The notes under the pieces were generated by a model. The model searched no databases. It had not been told where the DNA came from and saw nothing but the letters and a program-made list of their open reading frames with translations. This document shows, in pieces, positions 10,469-20,592 of a DNA stretch of 64,000 nt. Within the stretch, counting starts at the first letter, position 1; each line of letters begins with the position of its first letter. A program made the translations under genes and the position numbers. Origin of the DNA: Athripsodes cinereus (lineage: Eukaryota; Arthropoda; Insecta; Trichoptera; Leptoceridae); the NCBI GenBank assembly GCA_947579605.1, contig OX388325.1:14999572-15063571 (forward strand). Direction: 5' to 3'.

Positions 10469-10894
10469 CATATTGACTGTGCTTAAGACAAAGGCATCAA
10501 ACCACAATTCTGGCAAAAGTAATTTCATGTTTTAAAATCAATCATTTGTGTCTTACTCATTCTGGTAAAAGGATTCAATCCCCAAACGTCTATTTTTTAT
10601 AGAAAAAGGAATATTTTTTTAGCTAGTACTTAATTGCAAATATCGAATAGGATAAAGGGCTCAATCAGTTGCTAAAGTCTGTCAGTACAAAAGGCCTGAT
10701 CAATTTTTTTTACCTTGTAACTTGATAATTCCTGAATATTTTATTTTTATGACATAATAAAAAAACTAGATTACAATAACATGGTATCAATAATGTCAAA
10801 AATTTGACATTTTCTATATCCTACAATTTTTTCCTTCTCTTACAAAATTTTACTAATGTCGTTTGAAGCCTTTGTCCTGAGCGCAGTTGATATG
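10469..10894. mobile_element. Candidate MITE with 27-bp imperfect TIRs
   Basis: CATATTGACTGTGCTTAAGA at the left matches the complement of the right end (CATATCAACTGCGCTCAGGA), and both continue into CAAAGGC(A/T)TCAAAC. The interior is A+T-rich and non-coding. No clear target duplication was seen. Confidence 0.55.
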
Positions 10895-11582
10895 TATAAT
10901 AAAACAATTGAATCAGTATTACATAATTTTTATTACACACATCGCAACCAATATTTTAAAGCAACTAAGTTATTTTTTTTAGTATATATATTTTAGTATA
11001 TATCACCAATAAGCAAGCATATTGACAAATAATACATTATCAATAATTTCTAGTTTGTAAGTGATACAATAAATTTTTCAATACTATAATATGGTTACTT
11101 CACAAATGATATTGTGTGCCCACACACTAAGTAAGAATCTGCAGCCTCTGTAACACAGGGAGAGATGATGTGGTTGTGTTTTGAGTTAATTCAGCGATAG
11201 TCGGCCATAAAGAGCAGCGTTCTTTCATCCACAAGGGTTCCGAAGGCCTAGACATCCCTCTTTCACAATACATCACTCTTATGACCACATCAGAGCGTTA
11301 TGAAAGTCTTAGGAATACGTGACTCAATCGGCGAAGAGAAGCTGATTTGGCTTACGCTCAAAATGTCTATCCCCCATCACCCAAATTTCGAAAAGGTATG
11401 GGAATTTGAAATGTTAGGACAATCTCCTCATTTTCCGTCAAAGAAGACTGTCAAACTGAAGACTTTTTTGTCCAAGCAAATATGATGTTGTTTTGGGGCC
11501 CTGTAAATTTGGAGGCACAGGCCTAGTGTAGCCTTATGGTAAAGACGGAACTGGTCTCTCTCCCAATGTTTTACAACAGAGA
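10895..11582. other. Intergenic stretch
   Basis: No gene is recognised. Parts near 11500-11580 resemble pieces of repeat R. Confidence 0.4.
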
Positions 11583-11590
11583 CTTACAGA

Positions 11591-11853
11591 CAAGGGCGGA
11601 TCCAGCTTTGGCGCCAGGAGGGGGTCACATAGTCGTGGTTAAGTCAAGGACTTATAATTAAATTTTGATAACAATAGATACAAGTAAAAAGTAGGTAGGT
11701 AGGTATTTTATTAATGTTGAAGGTATGTAGTTACATAAAATCTGTATGGTGACAAAATATAAATAAAATCATTATGTTCAATTAGTGATCCACCTAAGTC
11801 CTGGAACCAGCTCAGGAGGGGTCATGACCCCCCCCCCCCTGGATCCGCCACTG
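11591..11853. mobile_element. hAT-type MITE with 8-bp TSD
   Basis: The ends are CAAGGGCGGATCCAG and CTGGATCCGCCACTG, close to the CAGTGGCGGATCCAG terminus widespread in insect hAT MITEs. Exact 8-bp target duplications CTTACAGA flank it at 11583-11590 and 11854-11861. The 263-bp interior is non-coding, with a C-run near the right end. Confidence 0.88.
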
Positions 11854-12019
11854 CTTACAGATCCTTGCTAACTGCTATGGTGTACAGTATCATTTGTGAC
11901 ATGCTCATAGCACCTAACATACAATATTCTCCTAAGACACTTATTTTCACTTGGATTATCATTGTTTTATTACATTAATGTACAATGATGCATTTTAAAA
12001 CCATAACGTTAAATAAATG

Positions 12020-12953
12020 AAACATATTATGTCAGAAGAGGAGTAAGACAGGGAGATACAATATCTCCTAAATTATTTACATTGGCTCTGGAAGACGTCT
12101 TCAAAACCCTTGATTGGAGCGACACAGGTATCAACATCAACGGCGAAAACTTAAATAATCTAAGGTTCGCAGATGATATAGTCTTATTTGCCAAAAACGA
12201 TAGAGAACTGGAAAACATGATAATTGATGTCAACACAGCGTCCCAAAGAATAGGCCTAAAAATGAATATATCAAAGACCAAAGTCATGAGTGATGCAAAC
12301 CAGTCATGTAATATCGTGGTAGATGGACAAGCTATCCAACAAGTTGATAGCTATGTATACCTAGGGCACACTGTAAAACTTGGAAGAGAGAATCAAGAGG
12401 TAGAAATTGAAAGAAGACGAGGCTTGGCATGGGCGGCCTTTGGTAAATTATCCTATATCCTGAAATCCCCGAAATACCCAAATTATCTGAAAAAGAAGCT
12501 ATTTGATGCCTGTGTTCTCCCAGTGCTCACCTATGGCTGTGAAACTTTTGTGTTCACGAAAAGAATTTTACACAAATTATCAGTGACGCAAAGATCCATG
12601 GAAAGGAGAATGCTGGGTATTTCACTGAGAGACAGGAAAACTAATGTATGGATCAGAGAAAAGACCAGGGTCGTCGATGTCGTTCACAAAGTTTCTAGTC
12701 AGAAATGGAGTTGGGCTGGTCATGTGGCCAGAACCACAGACTCTAGGTGGACAAAGAAAGTTCTGGAGTGGAGACCTAGAACAGGCAGAAGAAGTGTTGG
12801 TAGGCCTCAAACACGATGATCGGACGACATAAGACGGGTTGCAGGGGTCGGCTGGATGCGGTATGCCCAGGATAGAGAGCTGTGGAGATCAATGGGGGAG
12901 GGCCTATGTTCAACAATGGACGCAGGGAGGCTGACATGATGATGATGATGATT
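12020..12953 (+). pseudogene. RTE-like LINE fragment (RT palm to 3' end)
   Basis: The frame enters at 'RRGVRQGDTISPKLFTLALE' (RT motif B region) and holds 'LRFADDIVLF' (catalytic FADD), 'LKMNISKTKVM', 'VYLGHTV', 'LPVLTYGCET' and 'WSWAGHVAR', the usual RTE order. After 'RPQTR' an in-frame TGA (about 12818) replaces the expected Trp of 'RWSDDIRRVAG'. Coding-like sequence then runs to about 12935 and ends in a (TGA)n tail, as RTE elements do. There is no endonuclease, so it is 5'-truncated and dead. A 16-base inverted repeat brackets it. Confidence 0.85.
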
Positions 12954-13004
12954 ATGTTTCATTTATTTGTTAATCATAATTACTACTCCAATAAAAATAA
13001 AACT

Positions 13005-13230
13005 TTTCAAAATAATTTAAACCTACACACAAACAATTCACACAGATCGAGTTAGTCCCAAGCTAAGATATGAATCTTGTATTAAGAGTACTACTACAAT
13101 AGGTACATATTATTATATATTGCACTGAACAATTATACATGTAACACCCAGACTCGGGACAGTTTGGAAAAGGTCATTTTGTCCTGGTCGAGAATGGAAG
13201 CCGGGATCTTGTGAAAACTTACAGGCAAGA
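13005..13230 (-). mobile_element. tRNA-derived SINE, family B
   Basis: On the - strand this is an older copy of the SINE at 56440-56690: a tRNA-like head, then 'TGGGTGTTACATG', 'GTGCA', 'TAATACAAGATTCATA' and 'GGGACTA..TGTGTGAATTG'. The head is degenerate. Confidence 0.65.
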
Positions 13231-13543
13231 GTGTTATTAAATATAAAAAAATCTATAACTGAAAATACTGATGACTAGAACTCAGCTTTTATCAATAACA
13301 AACACATTATTAATAAAACAATTGGAAGAAGTAAATAAAAGGCATCCCAAGGCTTAAAAATTGCCTCCAGGCTGGCGCTTAAGTGATCACTTTGCATGTC
13401 CATAGACAGCACTCACCAATTTTGTCTCTCTCACTATCATTAGTTGGAAAAAAATGATAAAAACCAGAAGACGCAAACATTCTCTAATTATTATTCATAA
13501 CGGGACGTTTAGACCATACACTTTTGAACAGAAAATAAAATGA
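13231..13543. other. Intergenic stretch, 3' side of zinc-finger gene 1
   Basis: No gene is recognised. It presumably holds the 3' UTR of the - strand gene starting at 14617. Confidence 0.4.
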
Positions 13544-14617
13544 TTATTTTTTATTACAACTATTTTTATGGCGTCTAAAAGTGTTAGGATCAGAATATTT
13601 TTTGCCGCAATTGAGACATTCGAACGGCCTATCTCCCGTGTGGGTCCTTTCGTGAACAGCCAAATTACACGCTTCCGTAAATTTTCTCAAACAAATTTTA
13701 CATTCGAAAGGTTTAGTGCTTCGATGTATTACCAAATGGCGACTCAACCGTCCTGGATTTCCAAATTTTTTTGAGCAAATATTACATTTATAAGGTTTAT
13801 TATTAGTATGAACCCATTTGTGTTGATTTAAATGACATAAACGATAAAAAGCTTTAGTACACATATTGCATTTAAATCTCTTTTCTCCTGAGTGAATCTT
13901 TTTATGGAGATTCATACTGCCAACTTGTGTAAACTGTTTCTTACAAATATCACATTCAAAGGGTTTTTCAATGACATGGGTCTTTTTATGGTCCTTCAAA
14001 TGACTTGAGACGATAAATTTTTCATTGCAAATATCACACTCAAAGTGCTTTTTCACACTATGAATCTTCATATGCAGTGTCAAAGCACTTAATCTGGCAA
14101 AATCTTTAGAGCAAAGATTACATTTGAATACATGTTCAGCAGAATCAATATTTTTCACATGTTTCAAATCATTATTTTTCATTACAGTTATATAACCTGA
14201 AGACTTCTTCTTCTTGTGGACCCGATCATGATGTCGTAATTTTGACAAATCTGTAAATTTCTTCAAACAAATAACACATTCAAAGCACTTTTCATTGTCA
14301 TGGGTTTTCAAGTGACGTATCAAACTTGTTTTGCACAAAAATCTTTTCATACAAGTGTTACATTGGAAGTGCTCCTCTACTATGTAAATAATTTCTGTCA
14401 TTTGAGTTTTCTGTTCTTCGATTTCCTCCTCATGTTCATATTCGGAAGATGAACTGACTATTACTTCAACGTCTTCCTTATCTCTTGCACTTTCAAATTC
14501 AAGTTTTAACTTCGGTACTTGCACGTTAACATTATGTGAAATTGAAGATCCCACATCATTACCATGTTCCTCTATCGATTCAACTTTCAGTATTCGCTTA
14601 TTTGATTCGACCTCCAT
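13544..14617 (-). CDS. C2H2 zinc-finger protein, nine fingers
   Basis: The 357-residue frame in one exon is probably a nuclear DNA-binding regulator. Residues 1-80 are acidic and low in structure, with 'LKVE', which fits the SUMO site consensus. Nine C2H2 fingers start near residue 82; the last seven follow each other at 28-residue steps with linkers such as 'HSGEKRF' and 'HTGDRPF'. Finger 9 ends '..RRHKNSC', so its last ligand is Cys (C2HC). There is no ZAD, BTB or KRAB domain. Just upstream stands a good 3' splice site (TTTTTTCAG, about 14636), so a 5' UTR exon exists further out. An out-of-frame ATG lies 11 bases before the start; the chosen ATG has the better context (CACAATGG). The specific orthologue and target are unknown. 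Confidence 0.88.
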   Translation of the reverse strand: MEVESNKRILKVESIEEHGNDVGSSISHNVNVQVPKLKLEFESARDKEDVEVIVSSSSEYEHEEEIEEQKTQMTEIIYIVEEHFQCNTCMKRFLCKTSLIRHLKTHDNEKCFECVICLKKFTDLSKLRHHDRVHKKKKSSGYITVMKNNDLKHVKNIDSAEHVFKCNLCSKDFARLSALTLHMKIHSVKKHFECDICNEKFIVSSHLKDHKKTHVIEKPFECDICKKQFTQVGSMNLHKKIHSGEKRFKCNMCTKAFYRLCHLNQHKWVHTNNKPYKCNICSKKFGNPGRLSRHLVIHRSTKPFECKICLRKFTEACNLAVHERTHTGDRPFECLNCGKKYSDPNTFRRHKNSCNKK

Positions 14618-14875
14618 TGTGGCTGCATGAAAAATCTGAAAAAATATTGTTAATCAATGCTACTAATCACTTTTTATATTTTGATTTTTAACCACTAAAC
14701 TTGTTTATCTTTCGCAAACGCGTAAACGATTTCTGACATATAAGTCACCTGTCAAATAACAATAATTTTGACATTTTACCCATGGATGTATATAGGTAGT
14801 ACTACTCTAGTCCATGATTTTAACGATTCCTTATTTTCTCCGGTCGTTCCCATAGAAATAGAATATACGACATAA

Positions 14876-14931
14876 GGGCAGCGTTCATAGAGTCGTCGAG
14901 TGATCACTCGACGACTCTATGAACGCTGCCC
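14876..14931. repeat. Perfect 56-bp palindrome
   Basis: Two 28-base arms (14876-14903 and 14904-14931) are exact complements with no spacer. The outer end is GGGCAGCGTTC and the centre is GTGATCAC. Similarity stops abruptly on both sides. A second short hairpin (GGACCTA..TAGGTCC) follows at 14934-14952. Confidence 0.95.
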
Positions 14932-15660
14932 AGGACCTATACGTTAGGTCCCGATTTCACACTCTCTTTTATCCTCCCATTTGCAGAACTAATCTGTTGA
15001 CGTATTCTCCATTGGGAAGGGCTATTACCATATTTAATCATTTAGCGCAACATATTGATATATTCAATATAAATTATAATCAGTTCACCAAATGTGTTGA
15101 ATTGATATTGAAATAGATATGTATTTATGATGCGTAAGTGAAAATATTAATTGTGCTAATTTTTACTTTATTATCATTTTTGTAATAATGAGTGAAGAAT
15201 GATGTGTATTGTATGATTGCATTTTTGTATAGTATATTTGTTGTGATAGTTTTTGTTTGAGGCATGTCTTATTTTATTTGTTTTTATTCTTTTAGAATTA
15301 ATGTTTGAATAATCATATTTTGATGTTTCGATGCATTGTATTGGAAGCGGTGGTGTACACTCACTACGCTTTCTGACCCGGGGGCATTCTATTGGATAGT
15401 TTTGACGACCAATGGTGTGACTCTGTCAGAGTGCTGATTGTGCATTGTGATGTCAATAATGTTTTTGAAGGAATGTATTTTGTTTAATTATAAGTCGTTT
15501 TTTTATAATTATTGCGAATAAGTTTTTTTTTTTTTAAACTTATGTGAATAATATTGTGATTTGTAAATAGTGCTATGTTGTGTGTTTTGTTTACATCACT
15601 CGCCGCAAAGGTGAAAACTGTCAAGGTGAGTGATGTCAGTTTTTGAAAATAAATAAATAA
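14932..15660 (+). pseudogene. LINE 3' end (last codons, 3' UTR, AAATA tail)
   Basis: About 60 codons, 'SRFHTLFYPPICRTN' to 'FNHLAQHIDIFNINYNQF', resemble the C-terminus of Jockey/CR1-type ORF2 proteins, with stop at 15114-15116. About 530 non-coding bases follow, ending in AAATAAATAAATAAATG where the Penelope fragment begins. The clade call is from the ending style only. Confidence 0.55.
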
Positions 15661-15975
15661 ATGCAAAAAATGAATATACTGGAGGCAACGGAGATCAACA
15701 AAAACAAAGATGACACCATTAACATTCAAATCCCACCTCTAATTTCTCCTCTTACCTATCCGTTTACTACTTCCACCCATACATTGCCTTATAACAATAT
15801 CTCTGACAATACCTTCACATATCCATATTACATCTCTATTAACCCCGCCCACTCCCCCTACCCACAATTAATTCTGTATTATCATGTACCATCAATTTGT
15901 CATTTGTCATTAGTTATACCTACCTAAGTAATTATTACTGAAGATGGACGTATGTCCGAAAAGCTTTTAATAATA
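15655..15975 (+). pseudogene. Penelope-like element 3' fragment with ribozyme
   Basis: The frame 'ILEATEINKNKDD..' is the same ending as the - strand fragment at 6661-7010 ('[10 protein letters not shown]'): the last residues of the GIY-YIG domain and a low-complexity tail, with stop at about 15925-15927. A hammerhead ribozyme follows at 15931-15974. The upstream part is cut off at the LINE tail. An inverted copy of the same segment lies at 22603-22807. Confidence 0.72.
15931..15974 (+). ncRNA. Minimal hammerhead ribozyme of Penelope type, second family
   Basis: Stem I ATTATTA (15931-15937) pairs fully with TAATAAT (15968-15974). The core CTGAAGA (15938-15944) fits the CUGANGA consensus. Stem II is GGAC/GTCC with loop GTAT (15946-15957). 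GAAA is at 15958-15961, then AGCT, T and T (15962-15967). The final A of GAAA pairs with U15966, and AG/CU form a loopless palindromic stem III. Predicted cleavage is after U15967, exactly where stem I starts. The architecture is the same as at 6661-6703 although the sequence differs. Confidence 0.8.
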
Positions 15976-16099
15976 TAACAATTTTAAATGAAAGTATACA
16001 GTGTTTTTCTTTAAATGTTTATTATCTAAATTAATAAATCAACACAACTATTATTAACTTGGTACTATGTAAAAGAGCTTTACTTTATTCACTTTTCAT

Positions 16100-16420
16100 T
16101 CACAAATGAAATATATTTATTTATTTATTGTATTTTCTTTAATGAAGTCATGAAATTAACACTCATTTTCATAACTTAAAAACTAGGTTTAATTGATACA
16201 TACACTTATTATTTACAGATTAAACTAAACATACTCACACTATACTAAATATACATACTATGATAATAATCACATCAACATTACAATATATCATGAGAAT
16301 CTCTCTTTTACATACCGCACACATAGTCTCCTAAAAGATGAAACGTTTCCAGCCATATGGAACTTATCTTAGAATCTGTTTGATTAAAAACATACCTTAC
16401 CTGGAAAATTGACAAATTCG
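16100..16420 (-). repeat. A+T-rich retroelement-like 3' end
   Basis: It begins with a TTTATTTATTTATT tract, the complement of an AAATA tail, and shows no coding sequence. It may be a non-autonomous LINE end. Confidence 0.35.
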
Positions 16421-16680
16421 ATATTAAATTGAAGTGTAAATATTATGTTTATAAACTTTGTGTTATTTTTCGTTTCGTTAATTCATTTTATTTTCGCTAA
16501 TTCCTGATTGTAATTTCAAATTTAATTTGCAATGATTCAGTAACGAAAACAGATGTCTCCCCATGTCACGTGACCTACATAGATTGGATTGCTTACGAAA
16601 ATTCAGTCTGCGCTTTCAAACAGCTACAAGCGAAATTCGTCGAACGATTCAAAAGATTTTTTCCACACATGTGAATATTC

Positions 16681-16854
<174 letters not shown>

Positions 16855-16857
<3 letters not shown>

Positions 16858-18666
16858 AATATTGCACTCAAAAGGTTTTTCACCACTGTGAATCCTTTTA
16901 TGTCCCTGCAAAGCAGAAGACTGACTAAATTTTTTCTTACAAATATTACATTCAAAAGGTTTTTCACCACTGTGAATTCTTTTATGTCTCTGCAATACAG
17001 AAGACTGCATAAATTTTCTCTTACAAATATTGCACTCAAAAGGTTTTTCACCACTGTGAATTCTTTCATGTTCCTGCAAATGAGAAGAATAAGTAAACTT
17101 TTTTGTACAAATAATACATTCATAAGGTTTTTCCCCACTGTGAATCCTTATATGTATCTGCAAAATAGAAGACTGACTAAATTTTTTCTTACAAATATTA
17201 CACTCAAAAGGTTTTTCACCACTGTGAATCCTTTTATGTGTCTGCAAATTAGAAGACTGACTAAATTTTTTCTTACAAATATTACATTCAAAAGGTTTTT
17301 CACCACTGTGAATCCTTTTATGTGTCTGCAGTTCAGAAGAAAAACTAAACTTTTTCGTACAAATATTGCACTCAAAAAGTTTTATACCACTGTGAATCCT
17401 CTTATGTCTCTGCAAATGAGAAAACTTGCTGAATGTTTCCTTACAAATATTACACTCGAAAAGTTTTATACCACTGTGAATCCTTTTATGTCTCTGCAAA
17501 CTAGAAGAATAAGTAAATTTTTTCTTACAAATATTACACTCAAAAGGTTTTTCACCGCTGTGAATCCTTTTATGTTTCTGCAAATCAGAAGAATAAGTAA
17601 ATTTTTTCTTACAAATATTACACTCAAAAGGTTTTTCACCGCTGTGAATCCTTTTATGTGCCTGCAAATTAGAAGAATAAGTAAATTTTTTCTTACAAAT
17701 ATTACACTCAAAAGGTTTTTCACCGCTGTGAATCCTTTTATGTTTCTGCAAATCAGAAGAATAAGTAAATTTTTTCTTACAAATATTACACTCAAAAGGT
17801 TTTTCACCGCTGTGAATCCTTTTATGTTTCTGCAAATCAGAAGAATAAGTAAACTTTTTCTTACAAATATTACACTCAAAAGGTTTTTCACCACTGTGAA
17901 TCCTTTTATGTGCCTGCAAATTAGAAGAATAAGTAAATTTTTTCTTACAAATATTACACTCAAAGGGTTTTTCACCGCTGTGAATCCTTTTATGTGTCTG
18001 CAAATTAGAAGACTGACTAAATTTTTTCTTACAAATATTACACTCAAAAGGTTTTTCACCGCTGTGAATCCTTTTATGTTTCTGCAAATCAGAAGAATAA
18101 GTAAATTTTTTCTTACAAATATTACACTCAAAAGGTTTTTCACCACTGTGAATCCTTTTATGTCTCTGCAAATGAGAAGACCGACTAAATTTTTTCTTAC
18201 AAATATTACACACAAATGGTTTTTCACCACTGTGAATCCTTTTATGCTTCTTTTTAGTGCTTAAAGTACTGATATTTCCGAATGAAACGTTTACCTTTTT
18301 TATCGACCTCCTTTTGTTGTTTATATTCTGAACATTTCTTCTCCTCGTTTCCTTTTTATGAGTTTGTTTACTTGGACCTGCTGTACACTCTGTATGCAGA
18401 GAAGATGTGCTAGCCACTGTTACATTGTTGGCTCTCTCGCATTCAACTTTTATATCAGGTTCATGTATATCTATATCACCATACGGAACTGCATTTCCAA
18501 TGTTACAACTTTCTTCCTCCACTGATTCTTGTTTCACAACGACATTTGCCAGAAAGGCTTCTATATCATCATCCTCACTTACACATATTTGCATGTCACA
18601 CAAGACGCACTTATCCTGTCGGCAATCTACAAAGTTGTGTTCACTAGAACTGGTTTCCTCCATCAT
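16855..18666 (-). CDS. C2H2 zinc-finger protein with sixteen near-identical fingers
   Basis: The 603-residue frame is one exon from an ATGATGG start. Residues 1-85 are acidic, with two SUMO-type motifs, 'VKQE' and 'IKVE'; residues 90-145 are basic. Sixteen complete fingers then follow at an exact 28-residue (84-base) step, most reading 'HSGEKPFECNICKKKF' with only the recognition helix changing (SRSSHLQRH, TYSSDLQKH, TYSSNLQAH, SQSSNLQTH). Several helices are repeated unchanged, the mark of unequal crossing-over or gene conversion. Finger 17 is cut when its second Cys codon TGT becomes TGA. The product is probably still a functional nuclear DNA-binding protein. Its target is unknown. Confidence 0.88.
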
Positions 18667-18779
18667 GTAATGTATTTTAATGAACTTGTATACTCCACAA
18701 CTTTATTAGTATTACAAAACTTGTACAATTACACGAGTATGCACTGTGACAGCACTACATGTACTATTTATATTTAAAT

Positions 18780-19110
18780 GTGCACGGAATCTCCAGCGGC
18801 AGTATAGTAATGACTACTCGGAAACAGTGATAAAGATATTATGTTCTATAATATTCTTACAGCCAAGACTCTGTCACGTTCAATTTGACAGATTAAAGAA
18901 ATTATCATAGATATATGAAATACCCAATAGGTGTACAAAGTGTTGCCAGCTCAGAAATAATGACCTGTGTGCAAAAATATCTGCTTGCGAAAGTAGCGCG
19001 AGGCTTTTTTCTATGGTCAACCATACATTGGTGCCCAACTAGCAAAGTAGTCCTATAACGAAAGCTTATAAGTCTGTCAATACTAATAAAGCTCTTATAA
19101 AGGCATTGTT
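18780..19110. other. Intergenic, 5' side of zinc-finger gene 2
   Basis: No gene is seen. It likely contains the - strand promoter of the gene starting at 18666. Confidence 0.35.
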
Positions 19111-19119
19111 GTAGACTCT

Positions 19120-19325
19120 TTTACTTATAATAGCATTTCACAAGGCTAAACACACTACATTATTTCTTATATTTCAGTCTTATAGCTCGCTACAAAACTG
19201 ACGCATAGGACACTGTTACTTATAATAGCATTTCACAAGCCTTAACATACTCAAGAGCATTCGTTCTTATGTATATTTCAGTCTTATAAGTCGCTACAAG
19301 AGTATGTAATAGGACACTTATAGGA
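19120..19325. repeat. Tandem duplication, period about 94 bases
   Basis: CTTATAATAGCATTTCACAAG occurs at about 19123 and 19217. Each is followed by a similar 'ATTTCAGTCTTATA..TCGCTACAA' block and an 'ATAGGACAC' block. A third, weaker unit follows near 19380. Confidence 0.7.
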
Positions 19326-19669
19326 GTTAGTATCCTATAAGTGCCTGCAGTAAAACTAAATAATCCTGAGAAAAAATCTGATCCTATAGTAGCATTTTTT
19401 AAGATAAAAAGATTTGTTGTGATGTCTATGTCATAATGTATGAATACATGTCTATGGTTTTTTCTTTTCAATTAATAAAAGTCACTACCGCAAATACCGT
19501 CGTTTAAGATTAAAGTAATCATGTGATGGCGATTTTAGCTAGAAATACATGTGTTTTTATTGATTAAAGACCAAAATAGTGAGTTTATGTAACGGCTATG
19601 TAACGCTTATGTAACACGTTACACAAAAAATAATGTAACGTTACATAAAATCATCAGTTTTTTTTTTTA

Positions 19670-19830
19670 AAGATATATATTATCTGGGTTTTGTTATAAA
19701 CCCAAATACACCTTTCACAGTAAGCTAAAAGCTTGTGTCGTGAAAGGGGAATTTGCCGGCACCTGGGATCAAACCACGGACCCCCTGTTCACGAGGCCGA
19801 GACTCTACCTCCAGGCTACCGACGAACTCA
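19670..19830 (-). mobile_element. tRNA-derived SINE, family A
   Basis: The - strand starts GAGTTCGTCGGTAGCCTGGA, which holds an A-box-like TAGCCTGGAGG. It then shows a B-box-like GGTTTGATCCC, the 'GGTGCCGGCAAATTCCCCTT' block, a hairpin around AAGCTTTTAGCTT and an A-rich end. Two other copies are at 50444-50620 and 63470-63649, both +. Confidence 0.85.
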
Positions 19831-19940
19831 AATTTTTTTTAAGCAATAAAGGCAAAGGAAGATTTTCTTGGCGTAGGTAATACTGACGATTCTTCAATAG
19901 TATAATATGATCGAAATTTCGAAAAAAAATTACCAGACCC

Positions 19941-20230
19941 ATAGACCATTAAAGGATGACGTCACAGAAAAATCATTGAGGGGCATCAGGCATCCCAACA
20001 CAACACATTCACAGTGTTTACGGTGTAATATTAGGTGGGACGCCTAAAGAATAGATACCTAATAATCAAAAAAACTGTCGGTGTCGATTTTGTTATTATT
20101 TTGTTGTCTGACTTTCTTTTTTTTCTCTTATGGCATAACATCCTAAAAGCTTGATTTGCGCAATCTGATTGCTTGCCCCCCAGGCATAAGCAAATCCATA
20201 GACAAGACCACGTGACCTTTAATGGTCTAT
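19941..20230. mobile_element. MITE, family 1, copy 2
   Basis: It has the same 15-bp terminal repeats and interior as the copy at 264-543, in the same orientation. It is 290 bp long. Confidence 0.85.
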
Positions 20231-20283
20231 TATCTAAAAGAAGATGGATCAAGGCGTTCAACATTTCGAAAATAAATGTCAAA

Positions 20284-20312
20284 ATTGAAAAAAAAAAAAA
20301 AAAAAAAAATGT
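20284..20312. repeat. Poly(A) run
   Basis: A run of about 24 A's follows shortly after the MITE. It may be the tail of an unrecognised retroposed insert. Confidence 0.6.
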
Positions 20313-20445
20313 AACAACCTTATAAGCTCTCTATCCGTGATCGTATTACAATATTTACATAGTAGCTGTAGCTTACTATGTATCCGTAACTACAATAATA
20401 AACATGCATTACTGATTTTAATCACGCATTGTTCTATTTTTCTCC

Positions 20446-20592
20446 CTGTAAATTTAAATGGTTTGAAAATGAATGTTATGAAGACGAAAGTTCTTGTGTT
20501 TGAAAGAGAGAATGAAAAAACGATTTGCGAGATCAAAGTTGGTGACGAATGTTTGGAGCAAGTAAGTGAGTATGTATATTTGGGAAGTATAG
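20446..20592 (+). pseudogene. LINE family C internal fragment
   Basis: 'NGLKMNVMKTKVLVFERENE' to 'LEQVSEYVYLGS' equals the region just after the catalytic YADD of the LINE at 28752-31174. It is cut at both ends, so it is a remnant rather than a simple 5' truncation. Confidence 0.8.
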
